NCBI RefSeq assembly: GCF_000740795.1
Contig: NZ_JGYG01000002.1
Span: forward strand, 475,290-539,289
DNA length: 64,000 nt
From: Haematobacter massiliensis
Lineage (GTDB): Bacteria > Pseudomonadota > Alphaproteobacteria > Rhodobacterales > Rhodobacteraceae
Reading direction: 5' to 3'
Each line of letters begins with the position of its first letter. The stretch's first letter is position 1. Both the position numbers and the translations under genes were made by a program. The notes under the pieces were generated by a model. That model searched no databases, was not told where the DNA came from, and was given only the letters and a program-made list of their open reading frames with translations. Of the stretch, positions 1 through 9,084 are shown one piece after another.

Positions 1-582
1 GCCGCCGCGATGCTCAGTGCAGGGCGCCGGGAGGCCGCGACAAGGCTCGACATGTCCATGGCCGAGGAACTGCGCCCGCTCCGCATGGAGCGCGCGGTGT
101 TTACGACGCTGGTGGAGGAGGGCGAAGCCGGCCCGGAGGGAAGGGATGCCGTGACCTTCACCGTGGCGACGAACCCGGGCGCACCGGCGGGGCCGCTGGA
201 TCGGATCGCGTCGGGCGGTGAGCTTTCGCGCTTTCTCCTCGCGCTGAAGGTGTCGCTGACCCGGCAGGCGGGCGGACAGACGCTGATCTTCGACGAGATC
301 GACAGGGGCGTGGGCGGGGCAACCGCCGATGCCATCGGGCGTCGCCTTCACCGCTTGGCGGAGGAGGGGGCGCAGGTGCTCGTCGTCACCCATTCCCCGC
401 AGGTCGCGGCCTATGGCGCGCAGCACTGGCGGGTGGAGAAGCGGGTGGAAGGCGGTGTGACGCTGTCCTCTGTCACGCCGCTCGGCCCGGAGGCGAGGGT
501 GGACGAAATCGCCCGCATGCTCGCGGGCGATGTGGTGACCGATGCGGCGCGCGATGCGGCGCGGGCGCTGCTCTCCCCCTAG
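1..582 (+). CDS. recN: DNA repair protein RecN, C-terminal part (5' end outside window)
   Basis: This is the last 193 residues of RecN, the SMC-like ATPase that acts early in RecA-dependent repair of double-strand breaks. The visible part holds the ABC signature motif SGGELSRF (near residue 70 of the visible part), the Walker B stretch LIFDEID and the switch histidine in VVTHSPQVAA, in the order expected for the C-terminal half of the ATPase head. The frame is open to the first base, so the gene starts upstream of the window and the ATG at 10 is internal. It ends three bases before the stop codon of the convergent aminopeptidase P gene. Identification is firm; only the N-terminal Walker A lobe and the coiled coil are out of view. 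Confidence 0.93.
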   Translation, partial: AAAMLSAGRREAATRLDMSMAEELRPLRMERAVFTTLVEEGEAGPEGRDAVTFTVATNPGAPAGPLDRIASGGELSRFLLALKVSLTRQAGGQTLIFDEIDRGVGGATADAIGRRLHRLAEEGAQVLVVTHSPQVAAYGAQHWRVEKRVEGGVTLSSVTPLGPEARVDEIARMLAGDVVTDAARDAARALLSP

Positions 583-585
583 CCG

Positions 586-2388
586 TCAGAGCGGCGCCGT
601 CGCCTCCCGCAGCCACGCCAGCGTCTCCGGGCGTACCCGCTCCCCGATACGCGTCAGCACTTCCGCATGATAAGCATCGATCCAGAAGCGTTCCGCGGGA
701 GAGAGCATGTCGCGCAGGATCAGCCGCCGGTCGATCGGCACCCAGGTGAGCGTCCGGAAGGAGAGCATCGCCCGGTCGTCTCCGTCGGGAAGCGCGGGGG
801 ATTCCTCCACCACCAGCAGGTTCTCCGTACGGATGCCAAAGGCGCCTTCGCGGTAATAACCCGGCTCATTGGAAAGCATCATACCCGGTTCCAGCGGCAC
901 TTCCGAGATGCGCGAGATGCGCTGCGGCCCCTCATGCACACAGAGGAACGCGCCCACGCCATGCCCTGTACCGTGGTCGTAATCCTGCCCGGCGAGCCAG
1001 AGCGGCATCCGCGCCAGCGCGTCCAGATCCCGCCCCGCCAATCCACGTGGCCAGCGGGCGCGGGATATGGCGACCATACCTTGCAGAACGCGGGTGAAGG
1101 CAAGCTTCTCCGGCTCTCCCACGTCTCCGACAGCGACGGTGCGGGTGATGTCGGTCGTACCGTCCACATACTGCCCGCCCGAATCGACCAGCAGAAGCTC
1201 GCCACTTTTCACCGGGCGATCCGTGCCCTCCGTCACCCGGTAATGCACGATGGCGCCGTTCGGCCCCGCGCCGCAGATCGTGTCGAAACTGATGTCTCGG
1301 AGCGCATTGGTCGCACGACGGAAGCCTTCGAGCGCGGAGACGACGGCGATCTCCGTCAGTGTCCCCTTGGGCGCTTCCGCGTCGAGCCAGGCGAGGAATT
1401 CGCACATCGCCGCCCCGTCACGCAGATGCGCCTCCGCCGTTCCGGCAATTTCGGCGGTATTCTTGCGGGCTTTTGGCAGGATGCAGGGGTCGGTGGCCCA
1501 GGCGATCTCCACACCCGCGGCGGCGAGCCGGTCTGACACCGCTTTGGGCGCGGAGGCCCGATCCACGCGGACCGGCCCCCGCAGACCATCGAGGGCAGGG
1601 GCGAAGGCGCTCACCGGTTCCACGCTGATCTCCGCCCCGAGATGTTGGCGCACATCGGCGTCGAGCTTCCGTTCATCGACAAAGAGGCGGAGCCGCCCGT
1701 CATCGCCAAGAATGGCGAAGGCGTGAACGACCGGGTTGCGCGGAATATCGCTCCCCCGGATGTTCAGAAGCCATGAGATACTGTCGGCGAGGGTAAGGAT
1801 CGCGGCCTGCTGCCCGGCCTCCCTGAGGGTCGCGGCAAGGCGGCCGCGTTTCGCCGCGCTCGTCTCGCCCGCCAGAGCCTCCGGGTGAACCTCCACCCGG
1901 CCAAGCGGAGGCGCGGGCTGATCGGGCCAGATGGCGTCGACAAGGTTCTTCGTCGGCTCCAGTGTCACCTCTGACCCCGCCAGCGCGGCAGTGATCCGGT
2001 CGATCTCGTCGCGGCTGTGGAGCCACGGGTCATAGGCCACACGCCCCTGCGAAAGATGCGCGCGGATCCAGTCTCCGGGCTTCGTCTCCGGCCACGGAAC
2101 AGGAGTGAAGCTGTCGAGAGCGATCTGTGCCTTCACCTGCACCCGGTAGCGTCCATCGATGAACACGCCTGCGATATCCGGCAGCACGATCGCGAACCCT
2201 GCGGAGCCGGTGAACCCGGTCAGCCAGGACAGCCGCGCGTCATGATCGGAGACATACTCGCCCTGATGGGCGTCGGCGCGCGGTACGATGAAGCCGTCGA
2301 TCCCCCGCTTCGCCAGAAGTTCGCGCAGTGACGCAAGCCGGGGCGGACCCTGCTCGGGCGACGTGGGCGCATCGAAACTCTGGAACAT
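586..2388 (-). CDS. pepP: Xaa-Pro aminopeptidase (aminopeptidase P, M24B family)
   Basis: This cytoplasmic metallopeptidase removes N-terminal residues that precede proline. The protein is about 600 residues, the long three-domain form seen in alphaproteobacteria and eukaryotes: two creatinase-like N-terminal domains followed by a pita-bread catalytic domain. The metal ligands are visible as VDSGGQYVDGTTDITRT (two Asp), HGTGHGVG (His), NEPGYY (Glu) and RTENLL (Glu). The start at 2388 (protein MFQSFDAP) is preferred because GGGGGAG lies six bases upstream; a start ten codons earlier is open but has no comparable ribosome site. It converges on recN with almost no gap. No signal peptide is seen. 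Confidence 0.92.
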   Translation of the reverse strand: MFQSFDAPTSPEQGPPRLASLRELLAKRGIDGFIVPRADAHQGEYVSDHDARLSWLTGFTGSAGFAIVLPDIAGVFIDGRYRVQVKAQIALDSFTPVPWPETKPGDWIRAHLSQGRVAYDPWLHSRDEIDRITAALAGSEVTLEPTKNLVDAIWPDQPAPPLGRVEVHPEALAGETSAAKRGRLAATLREAGQQAAILTLADSISWLLNIRGSDIPRNPVVHAFAILGDDGRLRLFVDERKLDADVRQHLGAEISVEPVSAFAPALDGLRGPVRVDRASAPKAVSDRLAAAGVEIAWATDPCILPKARKNTAEIAGTAEAHLRDGAAMCEFLAWLDAEAPKGTLTEIAVVSALEGFRRATNALRDISFDTICGAGPNGAIVHYRVTEGTDRPVKSGELLLVDSGGQYVDGTTDITRTVAVGDVGEPEKLAFTRVLQGMVAISRARWPRGLAGRDLDALARMPLWLAGQDYDHGTGHGVGAFLCVHEGPQRISRISEVPLEPGMMLSNEPGYYREGAFGIRTENLLVVEESPALPDGDDRAMLSFRTLTWVPIDRRLILRDMLSPAERFWIDAYHAEVLTRIGERVRPETLAWLREATAPL

Positions 2389-2479
2389 GGGACTCCCCCG
2401 GCCTGACCGCGCCTTCAACCGACGCGCCCCTGTCTAGCGCGCCGCCCGAGGGGCGGACAAGGCGCGAGCGGTGGAGATC

Positions 2480-2516
2480 AGGCGCTTGCCCGCAAGGCGC
2501 TTGTCCGAAAGGCGCA
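2480..2516. repeat. 15-bp direct tandem repeat, two copies plus a partial third
   Basis: Two adjacent 15-bp units beginning AGGCGCTTG (2480-2494 and 2495-2509) differ at two positions and are followed by the start of a third unit (AGGCGC). They lie in the spacer between cobT and the aminopeptidase P gene, which are both on the minus strand. The short size suggests replication slippage; no function is evident. Confidence 0.6.
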
Positions 2517-2543
2517 GGCTGGGAGCAGCCGCTCGACCCGCCA

Positions 2544-4436
2544 TCAGGCCCGGCGGACGAAGCGCCCACCGCTGCCGGGAAGCTTCGCTCGTGCCCGCGC
2601 CCTTGGGTCGGCATCGAACAGCGCGGCAAGCTGTTCCGTCATCGCGCCCGCAAGCTGCTCCACATCGGTGATGGTGACGGCGCGATTGTAATAGCGCGTC
2701 ACGTCGTGCCCGATGCCGATGGCCAGAAGCTCCACCGCTTTCCTGCGCTCCACCATGGCGATCACATCGCGCAGATGCTTCTCAAGATAATTCGCCGGGT
2801 TCACGGAGAGGGTGGAGTCATCCACGGGCGCCCCGTCGGAGATGACCATGAGGATCTTGCGCACCTCTGATCGTCCGACCAGCCGCCGGTGTGCCCATTC
2901 GAGCGCCTCACCGTCGATATTCTCCTTCAGCAGCCCTTCCTTCATCATCAGGCCAAGATTCTCGCGCGCGCGCCGCCAGGGCGAATCGGCAGATTTGTAG
3001 ATGATGTGGCGGAGGTCGTTCAGGCGCCCCGGCTGCGGCGGGCGGCCTGCTGCCAGCCATGCTTCCCGGCTCTGCCCACCCTTCCAGGCGCGCGTGGTGA
3101 AACCGAGGATCTCCACCTTCACCTGCGTGCGTTCCAGCGTCCGGGCAAGGATATCGGCGCAGATGGCGGCAATGGAAATGGGCCGCCCGCGCATGGAGCC
3201 GGAATTGTCCAGAAGCAGCGTAACGACCGTGTCGCGGAATTCGGTGTCCTTCTCCTGCTTGAAGGAGAGGGGGGTCGTGGGGTTCGCCACGACACGGGCC
3301 AACCGCCCGGCGTCAAGCGTGCCTTCCTCCAGGTCGAACAGCCAGGAGCGGTTCTGCTGTGCCTGCAGGCGGCGCTGCAGTTTGTTGGCCAGACGGGACA
3401 CAGCCCCTTTCAGGGGTTCGAGCTGCTGGTCCAGATAAGCGCGAAGCCGTTCCAGCTCCGCGGGATCCGCCAGTTCCTCCGCCTTGATCTCCTCGTCATA
3501 GGCGGTGGTGAAAACCTTGTAGCCGGGATCGGCTTCCGAATGCGGGGCAGGGGGCGGCGGTTCGGTCGGCGGCTCGCCGTCCGGCATCTCCGCTTCCTCG
3601 GTCATCTCGCCATCGGCGTCATGCTCGGTGGAGACCTGCGCCTCCGCGGCGTCCTGCTGCTGCTCCTGCGACTGTTCGGGGCTGGCTTCGTTCTCCTCGC
3701 CCTGCTCCTGATCGTCGCCCTCGCTTTCCGGAGCGTCCTGATCGTCCTCGGTCTCGGCGCTGTCCTCCTCATCCTCGTTCTCGAGGTCGGGATCGTCGCC
3801 AAGCTGGTCTCCATAGCCCAGATCGGAGATCACCCGCCGCGCCAGGCGCGCGAAGGCCGCCTGATCCGCCAGAACGTCCTGAAGGTTGGAGAACTGCCCG
3901 CCTGCCTGATTTTCGATGAAATCCCGCCACAGGCCCATCACATTGGCCGCGGCTGGCGGCAGGGGCCGCCCGGTCGCGAGATGACGGACGAGATAGCCTG
4001 CCGCCTGCGCCAAAGGGGCATCCGCCGCATCGCGGATCTGGCCATAGCCCTTCCGCTCCGCCTCATGGCCGATCTTGGCGTCGATGTTCTTGGCCGTGCC
4101 CGGCATTTCCCGCGCGCCTATGGCCTCCGTCCGCGCGGTTTCCATAGCATCGTAGAGATCGCGCGCCATATCCCCTTGCGGAAGGTAACGGGCATGGGTT
4201 CCGGTGTTGTGATAGCGGTGGCGGAGCGCGAATGCATCGGCGGTGCCGCGGGCAAGGAGCACCTCGTCCTTCGTCACGCGCCGGGAAATCTGCGGAAGCC
4301 TGACCCCTTCCTTCGTCTGGCCGGGAGGATCGACCGAATAGGTCACGGCAAGATCGCGGTCCGCCGCCATCGTGCGGGTCGCTTCGGCCAGGGCCTTCTT
4401 GAACGGATCGGCGGGGTTGTCGTTGCGCTTGCTCAT
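2544..4436 (-). CDS. cobT: Aerobic cobaltochelatase subunit CobT
   Basis: CobT is the VWA-domain subunit of CobNST, which inserts cobalt into hydrogenobyrinic acid a,c-diamide in aerobic cobalamin synthesis. The 630-residue protein has a helical N-terminal part, a very acidic Glu/Asp/Gln-rich linker (about residues 214-300) and a C-terminal von Willebrand A domain with the MIDAS motif LLDNSGSM (Asp410, Ser412, Ser414). This layout and length are typical of CobT, and MIDAS plus acidic linker resembles the ChlD subunit of magnesium chelatase. Its partner cobS lies 0.8 kb upstream on the same strand, but an oppositely oriented flavin reductase gene sits between them. The large CobN subunit is not in the window. 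Confidence 0.94.
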   Translation of the reverse strand: MSKRNDNPADPFKKALAEATRTMAADRDLAVTYSVDPPGQTKEGVRLPQISRRVTKDEVLLARGTADAFALRHRYHNTGTHARYLPQGDMARDLYDAMETARTEAIGAREMPGTAKNIDAKIGHEAERKGYGQIRDAADAPLAQAAGYLVRHLATGRPLPPAAANVMGLWRDFIENQAGGQFSNLQDVLADQAAFARLARRVISDLGYGDQLGDDPDLENEDEEDSAETEDDQDAPESEGDDQEQGEENEASPEQSQEQQQDAAEAQVSTEHDADGEMTEEAEMPDGEPPTEPPPPAPHSEADPGYKVFTTAYDEEIKAEELADPAELERLRAYLDQQLEPLKGAVSRLANKLQRRLQAQQNRSWLFDLEEGTLDAGRLARVVANPTTPLSFKQEKDTEFRDTVVTLLLDNSGSMRGRPISIAAICADILARTLERTQVKVEILGFTTRAWKGGQSREAWLAAGRPPQPGRLNDLRHIIYKSADSPWRRARENLGLMMKEGLLKENIDGEALEWAHRRLVGRSEVRKILMVISDGAPVDDSTLSVNPANYLEKHLRDVIAMVERRKAVELLAIGIGHDVTRYYNRAVTITDVEQLAGAMTEQLAALFDADPRARARAKLPGSGGRFVRRA

Positions 4437-4606
4437 GCCAAAGATAAAGCACTGCGTCCGCCCGTCGGCAAGGCCCGGTGGGCGGCTGACGGCGGTTTCC
4501 GTGCCGCGCCTCGGTTACGTGGAGGTGCCGTCTTGCACTGTTTGAGCGACAGGACGAGAGTTCGCCGGTCACTAAAGGAAATTCTGTCAACTTTGGAGAG
4601 TGTGAC

Positions 4607-5191
4607 ATGACCAAGCCGAAGATCGCCGTCATCATCGGATCGACGCGCCCCACCCGCTTCGCGGACAAGCCTGCCGCGTGGTTCATGGAAATCGCCGGTC
4701 AGCGCGACGATCTCGATGTCGAACTCGTGGATCTGCGGGATTACGAGCTGCCGTTCTTCCATGAGGTCGCCAGCAACGCCTGGGTTCCGTCGCAGGATCC
4801 GAAGGCGGTGGCGTGGCAGCAGAAGATCGCCGAGTTCGACGGCTACATCTTTATCGTCGCGGAATACAACCATTCGGTGACCGGCGCTCTGAAGAACGCA
4901 CTCGATCAGGCTTATGTGGAGTGGATTCACAAGCCGATGGGCGCGGTCGGATACGGCGGCGTCGGGGCTGCGCGGGCCATCGAGCATCTGCGCGGCATCG
5001 GTGTCGAACTGCAGATGGTGCCGGTGCGCAACGCGGTGCATATCGGCGGCGGCGATTTCTTTGCGGTGTCCCCGCTCGGCCAGAATGGCGAGATGTCCAC
5101 CATCTCCGCCCATCTGGAACCCTCCGCCAAGGGTCTGCTGGACGATATCGCCTGGTGGGCGAATGCGACCAAGGCTGCCCGCTCCGCCTGA
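4607..5191 (+). CDS. NADPH-dependent FMN reductase family protein
   Basis: This is a 194-residue flavodoxin-fold protein of the NADPH-dependent FMN reductase family (azoreductase/chromate reductase type). The N-terminal phosphate-binding loop IIGSTRPTRF and the central segment AEYNHSVTGALKNALDQ are characteristic; the second lines the flavin and dimer interface. A GGAG site lies ten bases before the ATG. The gene stands alone on the plus strand between cobT and cobS, both minus. One could imagine it supplying reduced flavin for cobalt reduction in cobalamin synthesis, but nothing in the sequence shows this; a general quinone or xenobiotic reductase role is equally possible. Confidence 0.85.
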   Translation: MTKPKIAVIIGSTRPTRFADKPAAWFMEIAGQRDDLDVELVDLRDYELPFFHEVASNAWVPSQDPKAVAWQQKIAEFDGYIFIVAEYNHSVTGALKNALDQAYVEWIHKPMGAVGYGGVGAARAIEHLRGIGVELQMVPVRNAVHIGGGDFFAVSPLGQNGEMSTISAHLEPSAKGLLDDIAWWANATKAARSA

Positions 5192-5211
5192 GCTTCTGGC
5201 CGCGTAAAGGA

Positions 5212-5237
5212 AAAGCCCCGGAGCGATCCGGGGCTTT
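5212..5237. terminator. Bidirectional terminator between the FMN reductase gene and cobS
   Basis: A perfect 11-bp GC-rich stem (arms 5212-5222 and 5227-5237) closes on a GCGA tetraloop between the two convergent genes. On the minus strand the stem is followed by TTCC-TTT, so termination of cobS looks best supported. Confidence 0.8.
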
Positions 5238-5258
5238 GTCATAAGCTCAGGTGCGTGC

Positions 5259-6230
5259 TCAGGCGAGGCTCATGGAAACCGCGCTTTCGGGCAGCTCCTC
5301 ATCGAAGCAGCGCTGGTAGAACTCCGCCACCGTCTGACGTTCCAACTCATCGCATTTGTTGAGGAAGGTGAGCCGGAAGGCATAGCCCACGGAGCGGAAG
5401 ATGCGCGCATTTTCCGCCCAGGCAATGACGGAGCGGGGGGACATCACCGTGGAGAGATCACCGTTCATGAAGGCCGTCCGCGTCATATCCGCGACGGTCA
5501 CCATCTGCCCGATGATCTTGCGGCCCTTTTCCGTGTTGTAGGTCGGGTTCTTGGCCAGAACGATAGCCACCTCGGCATCGTGGGACAGGTAGTTGAGCGT
5601 CGCCACCAGCGACCAGCGGTCCATCTGGCCCTGGTTGATCTGCTGGGTGCCATGGTAGAGGCCCGTGGTGTCGCCCAGACCCACCGTGTTCGCGGTGGAG
5701 AAGATGCGGAAATACGGATGCGGGGTGATGACTTCGTTCTGGTCGAGCAGGGTAAGCTTGCCGTCCGTTTCCAGCACGCGCTGGATGACGAACATCACGT
5801 CCGCCCGGCCCGCGTCGTATTCGTCGAAGACGATGGCGGTCGGGTTGCGGAGCGCCCAGGGCAGGATGCCTTCCTGAAACACGGTGACCTGTTTTCCATC
5901 AACGAGCTTGATCGCGTCCTTGCCGATCAGGTCGATCCGGCTGATATGGCTGTCGAGGTTGACCCGCACACAGGGCCAGTTGAGCCGCGCGGAGACCTGT
6001 TCGATATGGGTCGACTTGCCCGTGCCGTGATAGCCCTGGATCATCACGCGACGGTTGTACTGAAAGCCTGCAAGAATCGCGAGCGTCGTGTCAGGGTCGA
6101 ACTTGTAGGTGGAATCGAGCGTCGGCACGCGGTCGGTGGCTTCGGCGAAACCCTTCACCACCATGTCGCTGTCGATCCCGAAGACTTCGCGGACCGAGAT
6201 TTCCTCGGTGGGTTTCGCATTCACGTCCAT
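5259..6230 (-). CDS. cobS: Aerobic cobaltochelatase subunit CobS
   Basis: CobS is the AAA+ ATPase of the CobNST cobaltochelatase; it forms rings with CobT that drive cobalt insertion by CobN. The 323-residue protein starts with [10 protein letters not shown] and carries Walker [10 protein letters not shown] (about residues 66-74) and Walker [11 protein letters not shown] (about 132-141). An in-frame extension of 75 codons upstream is open, but it lacks family similarity, so the start at 6230 with AGGG about eight bases upstream is used. It is encoded on the same strand as cobT but separated from it by a gene pointing the other way, so the two subunits are probably not in one simple transcript. 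Confidence 0.94.
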   Translation of the reverse strand: MDVNAKPTEEISVREVFGIDSDMVVKGFAEATDRVPTLDSTYKFDPDTTLAILAGFQYNRRVMIQGYHGTGKSTHIEQVSARLNWPCVRVNLDSHISRIDLIGKDAIKLVDGKQVTVFQEGILPWALRNPTAIVFDEYDAGRADVMFVIQRVLETDGKLTLLDQNEVITPHPYFRIFSTANTVGLGDTTGLYHGTQQINQGQMDRWSLVATLNYLSHDAEVAIVLAKNPTYNTEKGRKIIGQMVTVADMTRTAFMNGDLSTVMSPRSVIAWAENARIFRSVGYAFRLTFLNKCDELERQTVAEFYQRCFDEELPESAVSMSLA

Positions 6231-6390
6231 CGTTCTGCCCTGCGCTTTCGAGGCTCCCTGCCCCAGACCGGGCGGAGCATAACGGACCATGCGGGGAGAA
6301 CAAGGCACACCCGGCAAGGAACAGCTTCCCCGTAACATCGGTTGCTCCACCGACGGCCATCTACGGCCCGGAATGCAACGGAGAGATCCC

Positions 6391-7155
6391 ATGACACGCT
6401 TCGACGGCAAGACGGTTATCGTGACGGGCGCGAGTTCCGGCATCGGGCTTGCCACGGCTCAGCGCTTTTCCGAAGAGGGCGCGAACGTGGTGTTGGTCGG
6501 TCGCGACGCAGAGGCGCTGGCCAAAGCGGCCCGGAATATGGATCAGGCACGAACCCTTACCATCGCAGGGGACGTCAGCCGGGAGCCGGATGTCATCTCC
6601 GTCGCGGAGGCGGCAGTTGCGCGTTTCGGGGCGATCAATGTTCTCGTCAACAATGCCGGGATCGCCATGAGCGGCCGCATCGACGAAATGAGCCTTGAGG
6701 ACTGGCAGAAGGTTATCGACATTGATCTGACCGGTGTCTTCCTGATGAGCCGCGCGGTGTGGCCGCAGCTGGAGAAGGCGCAAGGGTCGGTCGTCAATAC
6801 CTCCTCCGTTTCCGGTCTGGGAGGCGATTGGGGGATGTTCGCCTATAATGCGGCAAAGGGTGGGGTAAGCAACATGACCCGTGCGCTGGCGTTGGATGCA
6901 AGGGATTCGGGTATCCGCGTCAACGGCGTGGCTCCCGCTCTCACCCGCACCGGAATGACCGAGGAGATGATGGGCGATGAGGCCCTCGTGCAGAAATTTC
7001 TGGAGCGGACCCCGCTGGGCCGGGTCGGGGAGCCCGAGGACGTGGCCGCTGTCATCGCCTTTCTCGCCTCTGAGGATGCGCGATTCGTGAACGGCGTCAT
7101 CATCCCCGTCGATGGCGGGCTGCACGCCTCCAACGGGCAGCCGCCGCAGGCATGA
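6391..7155 (+). CDS. SDR family NAD(P)-dependent oxidoreductase
   Basis: This is a classical short-chain dehydrogenase of 254 residues. The cofactor motif TGASSGIG (residues 10-17), the NNAG motif and the catalytic Ser plus YNAAK (Tyr-x-x-x-Lys) are all present. The C-terminal PVDGG segment is also typical. GGAGAG lies seven bases before the ATG at 6391. The substrate cannot be told; many relatives are annotated as 3-oxoacyl-ACP reductase-like or sugar dehydrogenases. It is convergent with the J-domain gene, with stops three bases apart, and divergent from cobS, with which it may share a promoter region. Confidence 0.9.
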   Translation: MTRFDGKTVIVTGASSGIGLATAQRFSEEGANVVLVGRDAEALAKAARNMDQARTLTIAGDVSREPDVISVAEAAVARFGAINVLVNNAGIAMSGRIDEMSLEDWQKVIDIDLTGVFLMSRAVWPQLEKAQGSVVNTSSVSGLGGDWGMFAYNAAKGGVSNMTRALALDARDSGIRVNGVAPALTRTGMTEEMMGDEALVQKFLERTPLGRVGEPEDVAAVIAFLASEDARFVNGVIIPVDGGLHASNGQPPQA

Positions 7156-7158
7156 GCG

Positions 7159-7791
7159 TCAGTCGCGGAAGTGGCGGCTGTCCTTGATCTGATCCCAGGC
7201 CCAGACCACCTCTTGCAACCGGTCCTCGTCGGAGCGGTTGCCGCCGTTCATGTCCGGGTGCAGGTCCTTGACAAGGCTCTTGTACTGCTTGCGGATCTCC
7301 AGACGGCTCCAATGGTCCTTCGCTTCAAGGATTTCCAGCGCCTTCCGCTCCGTCGGCGGCAGCTTCCGCGTGATGCCGGAGGTAGGCGCCTTGGATTGCG
7401 TGGCCTTCTCGCCCAGAACCTCGAACGGGTCGTCGATGCCGAGGCGGGCCCAGGCTTTCGCCTCCTCCGTACGTTGCGCGAAAGGCTTCGTTTCCCGGCC
7501 CCAGACACGGTCGCTGTCCATCATGCGCTGGAATTCCTCCTCCGTGGTAGAGGAGAAGAAGTTCCACTTCAGGTTGTATTCCCTGACATGCTCCTTGCAG
7601 AACCAGAGATACTCATCGAGGTGATCGGGTGACTTCGGCGCCCGGTACTGTCCGGCATCCTCGCATCCCGGATGATCGCAGCCCCTTTGTGACGTTTCAA
7701 ATGCGCCGGACATGCCCCGCCGACCACGCGTGCGGCGTTTTTTATCCGTCGAAACACGAATGTCGAACTCAAAGGGAGGGCGGTTTGACAT
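7159..7791 (-). CDS. J-domain (DnaJ-like) protein with N-terminal Cys/His cluster
   Basis: This 210-residue protein has a J domain confined to its C-terminal 60 residues, with the HPD tripeptide at about 178-180 followed by MNGG. The N-terminal part has a possible zinc site (C38, H40, C43, C65, H68) and many aromatic residues but no DnaJ Gly/Phe region or classical zinc-finger repeats. Such a protein would be expected to recruit DnaK to a dedicated client. In Rhodobacterales genes of this type are commonly found next to cobS and bolA, as here. An AAAGG site precedes the start. The client is unknown; a link to CobST assembly is only a guess from position. Confidence 0.85.
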   Translation of the reverse strand: MSNRPPFEFDIRVSTDKKRRTRGRRGMSGAFETSQRGCDHPGCEDAGQYRAPKSPDHLDEYLWFCKEHVREYNLKWNFFSSTTEEEFQRMMDSDRVWGRETKPFAQRTEEAKAWARLGIDDPFEVLGEKATQSKAPTSGITRKLPPTERKALEILEAKDHWSRLEIRKQYKSLVKDLHPDMNGGNRSDEDRLQEVVWAWDQIKDSRHFRD

Positions 7792-7863
7792 GGAGGTACC
7801 TTTTCGACTCGGGCCGACGAGTTTAGAGTTTTTGTAGCGCAGTTGAAGGGGTTGAATTCAGAA

Positions 7864-8121
7864 ATGGCGGTTACTGACGAAATCCAGACCCGGCTTGAGG
7901 CAGCTTTCCGCCCGCGCCGCCTGTCCGTCGAGGATGAGAGTGAGAGCCACCGCGGCCACGCCGGCTGGCGGGAGGGCGGCGAAACGCATTTTGCCGTGAC
8001 GATGGAGGCCGAGGATTTCGGGCCGCTTTCACGGCTCGAACGGCACCGGGCCGTTCATTCGGCACTGGGGCCGGACCTCATCGCCCGGATCCACGCGCTC
8101 CGGCTGACACTCTCCGCCTGA
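7864..8121 (+). CDS. BolA family protein
   Basis: This small protein of 85 residues has the BolA fold pattern: an N-terminal helix (EIQTRLEAAF), a beta segment with the conserved ESESHRGH, and the RLERHRAVHSAL helix with the family histidines. BolA proteins pair with monothiol glutaredoxins in iron-sulfur trafficking or act as regulators. The ATG at 7864 is chosen because the family begins here; AAGGGG lies about 12 bases upstream, and an in-frame TTG at 7843 is the alternative. It is divergent from the J-domain gene, and its stop is four bases from that of the convergent DUF4177-like gene. Confidence 0.85.
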   Translation: MAVTDEIQTRLEAAFRPRRLSVEDESESHRGHAGWREGGETHFAVTMEAEDFGPLSRLERHRAVHSALGPDLIARIHALRLTLSA

Positions 8122-8124
8122 TCC

Positions 8125-8565
8125 CTAGGACTGTCCCGGCTCTGTAGGCCGGTCCGCAACGATGCGCGGCGTGGACCCCTCCGGTGCCGTCGCGACAAGG
8201 GTGGGCTTTTGCTCCACAAGAGCAGGGGCGGGATCCTGCGGCTCGCGCTTCTCATGGCCCCGGAGACGTTGAACTATCTGGAGGTCGGAGCGGCCGGGCG
8301 AAATCTCCCTCGGGTTTTCCGAGATTTCCTCGCGACGTCTGCGGAAGACAAGCACGGTCTGAAAGGAACTCCGGGCGCGCGACAGTAGTCCGCGAGGTTC
8401 CTCAAGGGGCAGAGTATCGGCGCGCAGATATTCCCATCCATCCGCCGCCATACGGTTCATGATATCAGAAATGGTAACGGCCAGCTTTTCCTCCGGTCGT
8501 TTGACCCCCTTGATCTTTGCAGGTCGGGAGGGAGCGGGAAGCGCCTTGTACTCGTACCGTGACAT
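8125..8565 (-). CDS. DUF4177-like conserved protein
   Basis: This 146-residue protein begins MSRYEYKALPAP and includes the segment MAADGWEYLRADTLP, which matches the short DUF4177 pattern (YEYK ... GWEL). The first 75 residues look folded; the remainder is polar, rich in Arg, Glu and Pro, and probably disordered. No signal peptide or membrane segment is seen. It lies convergent to the BolA gene and has the gene-free interval upstream. No function is known for this family. Confidence 0.75.
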   Translation of the reverse strand: MSRYEYKALPAPSRPAKIKGVKRPEEKLAVTISDIMNRMAADGWEYLRADTLPLEEPRGLLSRARSSFQTVLVFRRRREEISENPREISPGRSDLQIVQRLRGHEKREPQDPAPALVEQKPTLVATAPEGSTPRIVADRPTEPGQS

Positions 8566-8744
8566 ACGTTCCTCGTTCGTGAATCACGCGCGACGAGGCG
8601 CGCCTTGGGCCGGGGAGACTAGCAGATGTGGCCGCCCGAGGCGAGTTTCAAGCTGAAAGGGCCTGGCGGTGGAGGGCGATTGCCGCCAACACATCGAAAG
8701 GAAAGAACTTTCCAGAAATGTTCATCGAAACGACACGAATCATG

Positions 8745-8772
8745 TTGAAATGCTCTCAACTTAAGCAATAAT
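8745..8772 (+). promoter_or_regulatory. Strong sigma-70-like promoter
   Basis: TTGAAA at 8745-8750 and AATAAT at 8767-8772 each match the housekeeping consensus at five of six positions and are separated by 16 bases. The surrounding 90 bases are much richer in A and T than the rest of the window. Transcription would begin near 8779, at the front of the hairpin series. Confidence 0.6.
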
Positions 8773-8778
8773 GAAACT

Positions 8779-9060
8779 CATGGACGTGATGATCCCGCGT
8801 GTTGGGAGGCTCGCAGGATCATCTGGGTGAAGATGACTTTTTGTTGTGATCTTCACCTGCAGCTTCCGCTTCGCTCGCCCGGAGGGCGTCGCGGAAGCAA
8901 TAAAGAAGTCGCGGTGGGTAACCATTGCGATAGGCGGCGTCGGGGGTATGGTCTCCGAGAGTGGAACGTAACGGCAGGGGAGCGGATCCGTTACGTGGAG
9001 CCTCGGTAGATTGCCAACGACGTAGCGAGGAACGGCGGCCCTGGGCCGCCGTTTCCTTTT
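8779..9060 (+). ncRNA. Probable structured non-coding RNA, about 280 nt
   Basis: Between the promoter at 8745 and the terminator ending at 9060 there is no credible protein but a run of strong hairpins. These are 8788-8795 with 8816-8823 (8 bp plus an inner GCG/CGC); 8826-8834 with 8849-8857 (9 bp, loop rich in T); 8862-8869 with 8891-8898 (8 bp enclosing a second 5-bp stem); and 8966-8974 with 8988-8996 (9 bp), which may be enclosed by CCGAG/CTCGG (8955-8959 with 9002-9006). I do not recognise it as SRP RNA, RNase P RNA or tmRNA. It could also be two or more shorter RNAs. The nearest plus-strand gene downstream starts almost 1.9 kb away, so it is not an mRNA leader. Confidence 0.5.
9032..9060 (+). 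terminator. Rho-independent terminator of the RNA unit
   Basis: ACGGCGGC (9032-9039) pairs with GCCGCCGT (9045-9052) around a five-base loop and is followed by TTCCTTTT, the classic arrangement for plus-strand termination. No plus-strand protein gene lies nearby upstream. Confidence 0.75.
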
Positions 9061-9084
9061 TCAGCCCATCGTCATCAGCAAGAA

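Noticed and set aside
2889..4610. 573-residue plus-strand frame over cobT
   Set aside because: It is antisense to a clear CobT and its sequence is repetitive Leu/Arg/Gly without domains.
4607..6230. Cobalamin riboswitch near the cobaltochelatase genes
   Set aside because: No B12-box core was found upstream of cobS or cobT.
8995..9060. TAGATT followed by GCC AAC GAC resembles the resume site and Ala-Asn-Asp start of a tmRNA tag
   Set aside because: There is no tag ending in Ala-Ala-stop, no GGTTCGA T-loop and no acceptor-stem partner, and a terminator interrupts the frame. The resemblance is too short.
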